Assembly (NCBI GenBank): GCA_038228615.1
Contig: JBBRPC010000259.1
Location: 1-5,425 of the forward strand
DNA from: F1-120-MAGs023 sp038228615
Lineage (GTDB): Bacteria; Actinomycetota; Acidimicrobiia; IMCC26256; PALSA-610
Length of the DNA stretch: 5,425 nt
Direction of reading: 5' to 3'
Part shown: positions 1-5,425 of the stretch, in pieces
How positions within the stretch are numbered: position 1 is the stretch's first letter
Layout: the number at the start of each line of letters is the position of its first letter
The notes under the pieces: generated by a model
The model's input: only the letters and a program-made list of their open reading frames with translations
Databases searched by the model: none
What the model was told of the DNA's origin: nothing
Position numbers and translations under genes: made by a program

Positions 1-1
1 A

Positions 2-190
2 ATGGACGCAAATCTTGAAGACCTCAAGGGCAAGGCCAAGGAAAAGCTCGGTAATCTCACGGGCGACGACTCGTTGAAAAACGAGGGTAAGGGTGATCAG
101 ATCGCGGCGAACGTCAAAGACAAGTTGGACGGCGCCAAAGATTGGATCGCCGACAAGGTCGACGAAGTGCACGATAAGACCCGTCACTAA
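2..190 (+). CDS. CsbD-family stress-response protein (62 aa)
   Basis: This is a small, very hydrophilic protein of 62 residues, the usual size for the CsbD family. It shows the family pattern: an N-terminal L-K-G-K-A-K-E-K-L-G stretch (residues 8-17), then a T-G-D turn (20-22), then an E-G-K-G-D-Q segment (28-33), followed by a Lys/Asp-rich amphipathic helix to the end. It has no cysteine, signal peptide or membrane segment, so it is probably cytosolic. CsbD proteins are general-stress proteins, under sigma-B in Bacillus subtilis, and their biochemical role is unknown. The ATG is at the second base of the window, so its ribosome binding site and promoter cannot be seen, and a slightly longer N-terminus starting outside is possible. 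It is convergent with the NuoF-like gene and probably has its own promoter to the left. The family call is confident; the stress role is inferred from the family. Confidence 0.85.
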   Translation: MDANLEDLKGKAKEKLGNLTGDDSLKNEGKGDQIAANVKDKLDGAKDWIADKVDEVHDKTRH

Positions 191-281
191 CTCGACACCA
201 CGGCAGCTTCGCAGCACGGTGCGCGCTGGTCCTTCACCTGCGGGTGAGGCAACCAGATCCGATGCGTGTAAAGGCAAAATC

Positions 282-313
282 GATGGCGGGCCTGCAACAG
301 CAGGCCCGCCATC
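282..313 (-). terminator. Intrinsic terminator between convergent genes
   Basis: A perfect 14-bp inverted repeat (282-295 with 300-313) encloses a 4-base loop, and the stem is almost all G and C. On the - strand the stem is followed by GATTTTGCCTTT, a broken T-run, so it fits a rho-independent terminator about 70 bases after the stop of the NuoF-like gene. On the + strand it lies about 90 bases after the CsbD stop but has no T-run there, so termination in that direction is less certain. The rest of the 191-382 gap shows nothing else I can support. Confidence 0.8.
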
Positions 314-382
314 TGCACGCGGGCATCAAAGTTTCGGGGAAAGGGGCTGCGCTTACTCGAACGAGATCCGACGCGCTGCGGG

Positions 383-1861
383 CTATTGAAGAGCATCCCG
401 AGTGTCGGCATCGAGCGACTCAGCGGGAACCTTGTCGGAATTTGTTGCGTTGAACGTCCAATCGAACTGTTTGTACGGTGACCCTTCGTCGAACCGGGCG
501 ACTCCCTCGGTGATATCGACGATAGGGGCGATGATGAAAGGAATCCGACGCAATGTCTCTGCCGCGATCTCGGGAAGGTCGACACTCTGCGGAAAGGCCT
601 GCAAAATACTGTTAACGGTCAGTTGCTGTTGGCGAGCGAGATTGCATCGGGCTCCGTCGGCGACCGAAGCAATCAACGGTTGGACGACCGCGTGAAAAGT
701 AGCGGCGGCGGCCGGACTGTCGTATTGCGCGCTGAGCGCTTCGCTTAACGCAATGCCGTCGCGTTTGCACGGCACGCATTGACCGCATGATTCGGTTGCC
801 AGAAAGTGCGAGATTGCCTGTGCAACACCGAGCATCTCATCGGAGTCATCGAACACGATGAAACCAGCTGCGCCTAATCCCGAATCGATTTCGCTCATGG
901 CTTCGTACGTCAGCGGCGTATCGAAAGCAGGTTCCAACACGATCGGATTCGAAACCCCCGACATTGCTCCAGTCAGCCTTCGTCCTTTGCGTTCACCGCC
1001 GCCACCCGCGGCAATGGCGTCGCGAAGTGTCGTACCCATCGCAACTTCGATAACCGAAGCTCGTTGTGTCGACCCACTGATGGTGACCAGCAGTGTTCCT
1101 GGCGAAGAATCCGTACCGTGTTCCCTGAACCACTCGGCACCATTCGCAATAATGCTCGGGATGTTGGCCAGGGTCTCTACGTTGTTCACCAGCGCCGGGG
1201 GCACGCCAACCTCCTCGAACGGGGTGGCGAGGTCTAGATCGGCGGCGCTGGCAGAATCGAGGTCGGGGTGCGGTGTCGTCGAGATCTCTTCGAGGCCACG
1301 ACGGAACGGCGGAGTGATGCGGGGAAACGGTGGACGTCCCTCGATGGCTTCGAGGAGGCCGGTCTCTTCGCCGAGGAGATATGCGGACGGCCCGGTGAAC
1401 ACCGTCATCTCGACGTCTATGGGCCAACCCTCCCGCTCGAATTCGTCAATGGCAGCGCGTACGCGTTCAATTTCGCGACCGGCCGAATGCTTCATTGCGA
1501 CGACCAACGATCGCGCTCCGACTGCGTGAGCTGCGATCAACCCACCTTCGAGCACCTTGTATGGATTGCGCAATAGCAGCGTTCTGTCCTTGTAACAACC
1601 CGGCTCGCCCTCGGCGCCGTTGATCACAACTGTCGTAGGACGGTCTTGCGATGCGTGGTCGCGCACGGTCCGCCACTTTGTCGCTGTCGGAAATCCTGAT
1701 CCGCCCCGTCCCCGAAGCCCCGAAGCTTCGACGAGTTCGATGACCTCGACCGGCGAGCTGAAGCGTGCCGCATTTAGGCCGGTCATCCCACCCGACTCGC
1801 GGTAGGTCACGAGCGACACAACGTCGTGATGATCGAGTACGCGATGTATTTCGCAATTCAT
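383..1861 (-). CDS. NuoF-like NADH dehydrogenase flavoprotein, stand-alone (492 aa)
   Basis: The protein resembles the 51-kDa subunit of complex I (NuoF/Nqo1), which takes electrons from NADH through FMN to a [4Fe-4S] cluster. Visible in order are a glycine-rich FMN/NADH loop GRGGSGFPT (51-59), NGAEGEPG (81-88), GEETGLLEAIEG (164-175), NNVET (226-230), an SLBB-like region (about 255-300) and the cluster motif ESCGQCVPC (357-365). Cys359, Cys362, Cys365 and a fourth Cys406 can hold the cluster. It is longer than typical NuoF because of an insertion at about 185-222 and a C-terminal tail after about 425. It lacks the N-terminal [2Fe-2S] domain of HoxF-type proteins. The ATG at 1861 has AGGG six bases upstream. 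No nuoE or nuoG lies alongside; the upstream neighbour is a 109-residue unknown, 35 bases away. It is therefore probably not a complex I subunit but a separate oxidoreductase with an unidentified partner. Family confident, role open. Confidence 0.85.
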   Translation of the reverse strand: MNCEIHRVLDHHDVVSLVTYRESGGMTGLNAARFSSPVEVIELVEASGLRGRGGSGFPTATKWRTVRDHASQDRPTTVVINGAEGEPGCYKDRTLLLRNPYKVLEGGLIAAHAVGARSLVVAMKHSAGREIERVRAAIDEFEREGWPIDVEMTVFTGPSAYLLGEETGLLEAIEGRPPFPRITPPFRRGLEEISTTPHPDLDSASAADLDLATPFEEVGVPPALVNNVETLANIPSIIANGAEWFREHGTDSSPGTLLVTISGSTQRASVIEVAMGTTLRDAIAAGGGGERKGRRLTGAMSGVSNPIVLEPAFDTPLTYEAMSEIDSGLGAAGFIVFDDSDEMLGVAQAISHFLATESCGQCVPCKRDGIALSEALSAQYDSPAAAATFHAVVQPLIASVADGARCNLARQQQLTVNSILQAFPQSVDLPEIAAETLRRIPFIIAPIVDITEGVARFDEGSPYKQFDWTFNATNSDKVPAESLDADTRDALQ

Positions 1862-1896
1862 TTCCAGCCCTGCTGACGTGTTTGATCAATCGTGGC

Positions 1897-2226
1897 TCAG
1901 CCCGAAAGCGTCGCGAGATCTGTTCGACGCGTAGCTTCACGGGCGCCGAGGCGAAGTGCATCAAGTAAGAGGCAGGTGGCGGGCGCCCGGTTGTGCGCGT
2001 TCGCCATGAAGATGGCAACCTCTATCGTGGCGACTTCGCCGTCCGCCCACATCCACACCGAGGCAGTTGCTGCGGCGCGATCTATGGAGCCTCTCGCCAC
2101 GGCTTCGGCGAGATAGTCCGCGATACTGAGAAGGTCGACTGCGTCGGGCCCGAAATTCGCGGGCGCGAATCGCGTCCGGTTCCACGGAGCGCTGACTTTC
2201 CTGTGCCTCGCAATCGTGCGTGTCAT
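1897..2226 (-). CDS. Hypothetical protein, 109 aa, upstream of the NuoF-like gene
   Basis: I do not recognise this family. It looks like a real gene: the ATG at 2226 has a good Shine-Dalgarno (AGAGG, 8 bases away), the codon usage resembles its neighbours, and it fits head to tail with the NuoF-like gene 35 bases downstream. The N-terminal 25 residues are basic (many Arg and Lys). The body (about 28-100) reads as a mainly helical, soluble domain: an acidic, Leu/Ala-rich stretch (D-L-L-S-I-A-D-Y-L-A-E-A-V), a Trp pair (W-M-W), then an Ala-rich helix. There is one cysteine and no metal-binding motif, signal peptide or membrane segment, so it is not a NuoE-type ferredoxin replacing the missing partner. 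From position, it may be co-expressed with, or bind, the NuoF-like protein; that is inference only. Confidence 0.65.
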   Translation of the reverse strand: MTRTIARHRKVSAPWNRTRFAPANFGPDAVDLLSIADYLAEAVARGSIDRAAATASVWMWADGEVATIEVAIFMANAHNRAPATCLLLDALRLGAREATRRTDLATLSG

Positions 2227-2234
2227 GGCGTGGA

Positions 2235-2239
2235 CCTCT
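2235..2239 (-). promoter_or_regulatory. Ribosome binding site of the 109-aa gene
   Basis: AGAGG reads on the - strand eight bases before the ATG at 2226. It supports both the reality of this small gene and the choice of start. Confidence 0.6.
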
Positions 2240-2250
2240 AAGTCTTATTG

Positions 2251-2274
2251 GGCGGCGCACCGAAAATGCGCCCC
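2251..2274 (-). other. Hairpin in the gap between the GH65 and 109-aa genes
   Basis: GGCGCA (2254-2259) pairs with TGCGCC (2267-2272) around a 7-base loop. Two more G-C pairs (2251-2252 with 2273-2274) extend it past a single-base bulge at 2253. It sits about 70 bases after the GH65 stop and 24 bases before the start codon of the 109-aa gene. No T-run follows on the - strand, so it is not a classical intrinsic terminator. It could be a weak terminator, a leader structure or chance in GC-rich DNA. I see no convincing -10/-35 promoter in the 119-base gap (2227-2345). Confidence 0.35.
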
Positions 2275-2345
2275 GATGCGGAGCCGTCTCCGGCCCGAAC
2301 CGTGGATGAGTGCACCCACGCAGGGTTGGTACCCCGATTACGCCC

Positions 2346-4784
2346 TTAGTAATCCAATTTTTTCTGAGCGGCATGATCTTCGATCGTGCGTCGTCGGTCG
2401 TTGTTGCGCAATCGCCGCGAGAGGGGGGCACGCCGGATCGGTTGCGAGACAGCAGGCGGAGGGTCGGCGTGAGGGATCGCCATGGTTACAGCCAGGTCGG
2501 GAAGCAGCGTGAACTCTTCGCCATAGTGGACAATGTTGAGCGGAAAGCCAGCGGTGAGCTCATAGGTCGCCTTCGTCGGTGTCACGCGAATTGAAATTCT
2601 GCGGTCGAGGTGGCGCATCGTGAATGACAGCGGCCCAAATTCGGGTGCGATTCTTGGCGCGAACCGCAACACTCCGCCGACAATTCGAAGTCCGCCGAAT
2701 CCCGCAACAACAACCGCCCACGCCCCGACCGAAGCCGCAAGATGGATCCCGTCATCGGAGTTGGAATGAGTATCGCGCAAGTCGATGAACGCGCATTCGT
2801 TGAGATAGTCCTCAGCGAGTTCCAGGTGACCGAGTTCGGCGGCAATGATCCCCTGGGAGACGGCCGACAACGAGGAATCACGCACGGTGATGGCCTCGTA
2901 GTACGTAAAGTTCGAACGTTTTTCTTCGAGCGTGAATGCCTCAGGACACGTATGCATCGCCAGCACGATGTCGGCTTGCTTGACCACCTGTTTGCGATAG
3001 AGATCGAAATACGGCGCCGACTGCAAGAGCGGATATTGAGATTCGGATGTTGCTGCGAAATCCCAGAAGGGGTGCATGGTGAAATTTGTGGATTGCGCGT
3101 GAATGCCGAGCGCTTCGGAATAGGGGATGTGCATCGTGTCGGCGGCCGCGGCCCATCCTTGCTGTTCGTTTTCGTGCACACCCAGTGCGCTGGCCACGTC
3201 GGGGGCTTGCGCACACGCGCGTATTGCTGCACGCAATGTGCGTTGCGCCATCAAGTTGGTATATACGTTGTCGTCGGCAATCGCGCTGTATTCGTCGGGT
3301 CCGGTTACCCCATCGATGTGAAACGCGCCGTCGCGCGCCCGATGCCCAAGACTTTGAAAGAGTCGAGCGGCTTCGATCACAAGTTCGGCGCCGCACTCTG
3401 CGAAAAAGTCGGTGTCATCGGTCGCGTCCAGGTACTGCATGACTGCTTCGGCAACCGCGGCGTTGACGTGGAATGCCGCGGTTCCCGCGGGCCAGTAGCC
3501 CGAACACTCGGCGCCGTCAATAGTGCGCCACGGCAGTGCTGCGCCGGTCAGGCCCAATTCTTGCGCTCGTTGCCTTGCCACGTCGAGTGTCGTGTGACGC
3601 CACCGCAACACCTCGCGCGACGCAGTGGGATACGCGCTGTTGAGAAACGGCAGTACGAACATTTCAGTATCCCAAAATGCGTGCCCGTCGTACCCCGTGC
3701 CGGTGAGACCCTTAGCCGGAATCGCGATTCCTTCGGTTCGAGCCCCCGCTTGCAACGCGTGAAACATACCGAAACGGATAGCGATTTCGAGGTCAGGATC
3801 GTCCGGGATTTCGACCGTATTGCACTCCCAATAGTTGTCGAGGAACGACCGTTGTTCCTGCAACAGTTCGTCCCAACCTGTCGATTGCGCGGCGTGCAAC
3901 GCTGCGCCTACTTGGTCGCGCAACGCGTGATTCGAGCGGAGTGAGGACCATCCGTAGGCCAAAAATTTGACGATCCGAAGGCATTGCCCGGCATTGAGCG
4001 TCGTCCCGACAGTAAACCGACCGAGATCGTCGAGCGCCTCGGTTGAACTGTCCCACGGCGCCGAGCAGTCGACAATGTGATTCATTCCCGCAGCAACTTT
4101 GAGCCCGCTGACGCGCGTGCGGTGAACTAACACTACGGATGCGTCGAGCGCGAGGTGGTCTTCTGCTGTGAGCGGTGCGATGAGGGCCGCGGCGACGCGT
4201 GGATCAGAAACTCGTGGACCGTGCGATGGTTCGTTCACCACGAGTTCGGATTGGAGCACGAGTCGGGCCGATTCGTCCACAGGTTCGACGATGTACTCGA
4301 TCGCGGCGACGCCACGCTGGGTCAATGAGACCATTCGCGTTGATTTGATTCGTACTCGCTGGCCCGCGGGGGACCGCCACTCCACGTTGCGCACCAGCGT
4401 CCCTGCTCGCATATCGAGGGTGCGCGTGTGCGCGAGGAGCGTTCCGTAACGCACATCAAACGGTTCGTCATCAACGAGCAGGCGGATGATTTTTCCGCTC
4501 GTGACGTTGATCACGGTCTGTCCGGACTCCGGATAGCCGTAGCCGGCCTCAGCATGGGGCATCGGCCGCAACTCGTGCACTCCGCTGAGGTACGTGCCAA
4601 GCTCGCCGTATGGCTCGCCCTCGTCGAGGTTGCCGCGCAACCCGAGGTTGCCATTTGATAGGGCGAAGATGGTCTCAGACCATCCGAGCCGTTCAAGATC
4701 AAGGGCTTGCTCGGTAATTGCCCATACCCCCAGTTCCGTTTGCATCGCTGAACGCTCGTCGCCTCCGCCATGTGGATCCTGCAT
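2346..4784 (-). CDS. Glycoside hydrolase family 65 protein, probable disaccharide phosphorylase (812 aa)
   Basis: GH65 enzymes mostly cleave alpha-linked glucose disaccharides (maltose, trehalose, kojibiose) with phosphate to give beta-glucose 1-phosphate; some members are hydrolases. The N-terminal beta-sandwich domain covers about residues 15-290 (GWSETIFALSNGNLGLRG at 34-51). The (alpha/alpha)6 catalytic barrel covers about 325-690, and a small beta-rich C-terminal domain runs to about 770. Family motifs are GHAFWDTEMF (367-376), GPDEY (495-499) with Glu498 as the expected general acid, KQAD (602-605) and DSSLS (636-640) in the phosphate-site region. The last 40 residues are basic and look disordered. 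The start at 4784 is chosen for its AGGAGG five bases upstream; an in-frame ATG at 4889 would overlap the GT20 gene and has no family similarity. No HAD (phosphoglucomutase or phosphatase) domain is fused, unlike mycobacterial OtsB1. Pairing with a GT20 gene points to a trehalose-like substrate, but the exact one cannot be read from sequence. Confidence 0.88.
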   Translation of the reverse strand: MQDPHGGGDERSAMQTELGVWAITEQALDLERLGWSETIFALSNGNLGLRGNLDEGEPYGELGTYLSGVHELRPMPHAEAGYGYPESGQTVINVTSGKIIRLLVDDEPFDVRYGTLLAHTRTLDMRAGTLVRNVEWRSPAGQRVRIKSTRMVSLTQRGVAAIEYIVEPVDESARLVLQSELVVNEPSHGPRVSDPRVAAALIAPLTAEDHLALDASVVLVHRTRVSGLKVAAGMNHIVDCSAPWDSSTEALDDLGRFTVGTTLNAGQCLRIVKFLAYGWSSLRSNHALRDQVGAALHAAQSTGWDELLQEQRSFLDNYWECNTVEIPDDPDLEIAIRFGMFHALQAGARTEGIAIPAKGLTGTGYDGHAFWDTEMFVLPFLNSAYPTASREVLRWRHTTLDVARQRAQELGLTGAALPWRTIDGAECSGYWPAGTAAFHVNAAVAEAVMQYLDATDDTDFFAECGAELVIEAARLFQSLGHRARDGAFHIDGVTGPDEYSAIADDNVYTNLMAQRTLRAAIRACAQAPDVASALGVHENEQQGWAAAADTMHIPYSEALGIHAQSTNFTMHPFWDFAATSESQYPLLQSAPYFDLYRKQVVKQADIVLAMHTCPEAFTLEEKRSNFTYYEAITVRDSSLSAVSQGIIAAELGHLELAEDYLNECAFIDLRDTHSNSDDGIHLAASVGAWAVVVAGFGGLRIVGGVLRFAPRIAPEFGPLSFTMRHLDRRISIRVTPTKATYELTAGFPLNIVHYGEEFTLLPDLAVTMAIPHADPPPAVSQPIRRAPLSRRLRNNDRRRTIEDHAAQKKLDY

Positions 4785-4789
4785 GATTT

Positions 4790-4795
4790 CCTCCT
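4790..4795 (-). promoter_or_regulatory. Strong ribosome binding site of the GH65 gene
   Basis: AGGAGG on the - strand lies five bases before the ATG at 4784 and begins two bases after the TAG stop of the GT20 gene (4798-4800). This decides the GH65 start and suggests translational coupling: ribosomes finishing GT20 stop directly on the GH65 initiation site. Confidence 0.8.
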
Positions 4796-4797
4796 GG

Positions 4798-5425
4798 CTA
4801 CCGAGTTCGGGCGATATCAGAAAGGTCGTCGAGCTGATGCCGCAGCCATTTCGCGACGTTGTTGGTCGACACGATGTCGAGGCCGGCAACGTGGCGGGCC
4901 TTGCGCTCGCCGGGGGCCATCGTCAGCGAGTCCCAAAGGGCTTCGGCTTGTTGTTCAATGTCGAAGGGATACAGCGTGACTGCGGCGGCACCCAACTCTT
5001 CATGCGCCCCAGCGAGTTCGGACAACGCCAACACGCCGTCGCGCTCGTTCACAATAAGTGCTTCTTTGGCTACGAGGTTCATGCCGTCGGCAAGTGCGTT
5101 GACCATGAGCACATCGAACTCTCGATACGCAGCGACGGCGAGCCCGAGGTCCTCCACGAATCGAAGATCAATTGGCTGCCATGCCAATGTCGAAAAACGT
5201 TGGTTGATCTCGGCCACGAGTTGTTCGATCTCTTGGCGGTACTCGCGGTATTCGCGTACGTCTTCGCGTGTCGGTTGTAACAGCGCCAAGAAGGTCACCC
5301 GTTCGTTGAGGACGGGATGAAGCTCGAGCAGGCGAGCGTAAGCATGAAAGCCTCGCAGAATGTTCTTCGATGGGTCAGCGCGATCGACACGAAGAATGAG
5401 GAACTCGCGGCGCGTAGCTTCCAGC
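4798..5425 (-). CDS. otsA: GT20 glycosyltransferase, trehalose-6-phosphate synthase type, C-terminal 208 aa (partial)
   Basis: The reading frame is open from the right edge to the TAG at 4798-4800; the N-terminal half is outside the window. GT20 synthases transfer glucose from a nucleotide sugar to glucose 6-phosphate (OtsA) or a related acceptor in the cytosol. The visible part is the C-terminal Rossmann half, with the nucleotide-sugar site: RVDRADPSKN (12-21 of the partial protein), DGMNLVAKE (113-121), NERDG (126-130) and LSELAGAHEELG (134-145), then the closing helix W-L-R-H-Q-L (193-198). The basic residues expected to bind phosphates (Arg15, Lys20) and the K-E pair (120-121) are kept. 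The D-P-S-K-N motif differs from D-Y-x-K-G of classical OtsA and resembles an actinobacterial branch that includes the pseudo-glycosyltransferase VldE, although VldE lacks the DGMNLVAKE form seen here. It is coupled to the GH65 gene 13 bases downstream. No OtsB phosphatase is visible. Family sure; product uncertain. Confidence 0.88.
   Translation of the reverse strand, partial: LEATRREFLILRVDRADPSKNILRGFHAYARLLELHPVLNERVTFLALLQPTREDVREYREYRQEIEQLVAEINQRFSTLAWQPIDLRFVEDLGLAVAAYREFDVLMVNALADGMNLVAKEALIVNERDGVLALSELAGAHEELGAAAVTLYPFDIEQQAEALWDSLTMAPGERKARHVAGLDIVSTNNVAKWLRHQLDDLSDIARTR

Noticed and set aside
858..1529. 223-codon open frame on the + strand
   Set aside because: It is antisense to the NuoF-like gene. 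The Ser/Arg/Pro-rich composition is typical of a shadow frame.
1467..2018. 183-codon open frame on the - strand overlapping the NuoF-like start
   Set aside because: It is out of frame with the NuoF-like protein, Arg-rich and without family likeness; it is a shadow.
2227..2250. Possible -10 promoter element (AATAAG on the - strand) before the 109-aa gene
   Set aside because: It does not fit TANNNT well, lies too close to the ribosome binding site, and no matching -35 is visible.
2301..2320. Inverted repeat CGTGG/CCACG with a 10-base loop after the GH65 stop
   Set aside because: Only five base pairs and no T-run; expected by chance in this GC-rich sequence.
2742..3944. 400-codon open frame on the + strand
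   Set aside because: It lies wholly antisense to the GH65 gene, whose motifs are clear. The translation is rich in Arg, Cys and Gly and matches no family.
4785..4889. GH65 N-terminal extension from the upstream ATG at 4889
   Set aside because: It would overlap the GT20 coding region by about 90 bases and adds low-complexity residues outside the family, while the ATG at 4784 has an AGGAGG.
4594..5280. 228-codon open frame on the + strand
   Set aside because: It spans the GT20/GH65 junction in antisense, with no family resemblance; both sense genes are certain.

Overview
The window reads like chromosomal DNA of a moderately GC-rich actinobacterium (Actinomycetota). The glycoside hydrolase family 65 (GH65) protein, the family GT20 glycosyltransferase and the stand-alone NuoF-like protein all carry sequence signatures I associate with that phylum. 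I cannot resolve the genus. I see no mobile element, CRISPR array, tRNA or rRNA.

Layout. A complete small CsbD-family stress protein lies on the + strand at the left edge (2-190). Everything else is on the - strand, read from right to left. It starts with the C-terminal 208 residues of a GT20 enzyme of the trehalose-6-phosphate synthase type, which runs off the right edge (4798-5425). Thirteen bases later comes a complete GH65 enzyme (2346-4784). After a 119-base gap comes an unrecognised 109-residue protein (1897-2226). After a further 35 bases comes a 492-residue NuoF-like NADH-dehydrogenase flavoprotein (383-1861). A strong hairpin (282-313), followed by a T-rich stretch on the - strand, separates the NuoF-like gene from the convergent CsbD gene and looks like the shared terminator.

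How the genes may work together. The GT20 and GH65 genes are tightly coupled: the GH65 Shine-Dalgarno sequence starts two bases after the GT20 stop. They probably make and break down a trehalose-type disaccharide or its phosphate. The GT20 enzyme has an R-x-D-P-S-K-N motif in place of the D-Y-x-K-G of classical OtsA, so its product should not be assumed to be trehalose 6-phosphate. The 109-residue protein and the NuoF-like protein form a second pair, possibly a small redox unit. No NuoE or NuoG partner is visible. The four - strand genes could share one transcript, but a hairpin in the 119-base gap (2251-2274) may divide them.

No gene looks frameshifted or broken. The most interesting points are the variant GT20/GH65 pair and the orphan NuoF-like protein with its unknown small neighbour.
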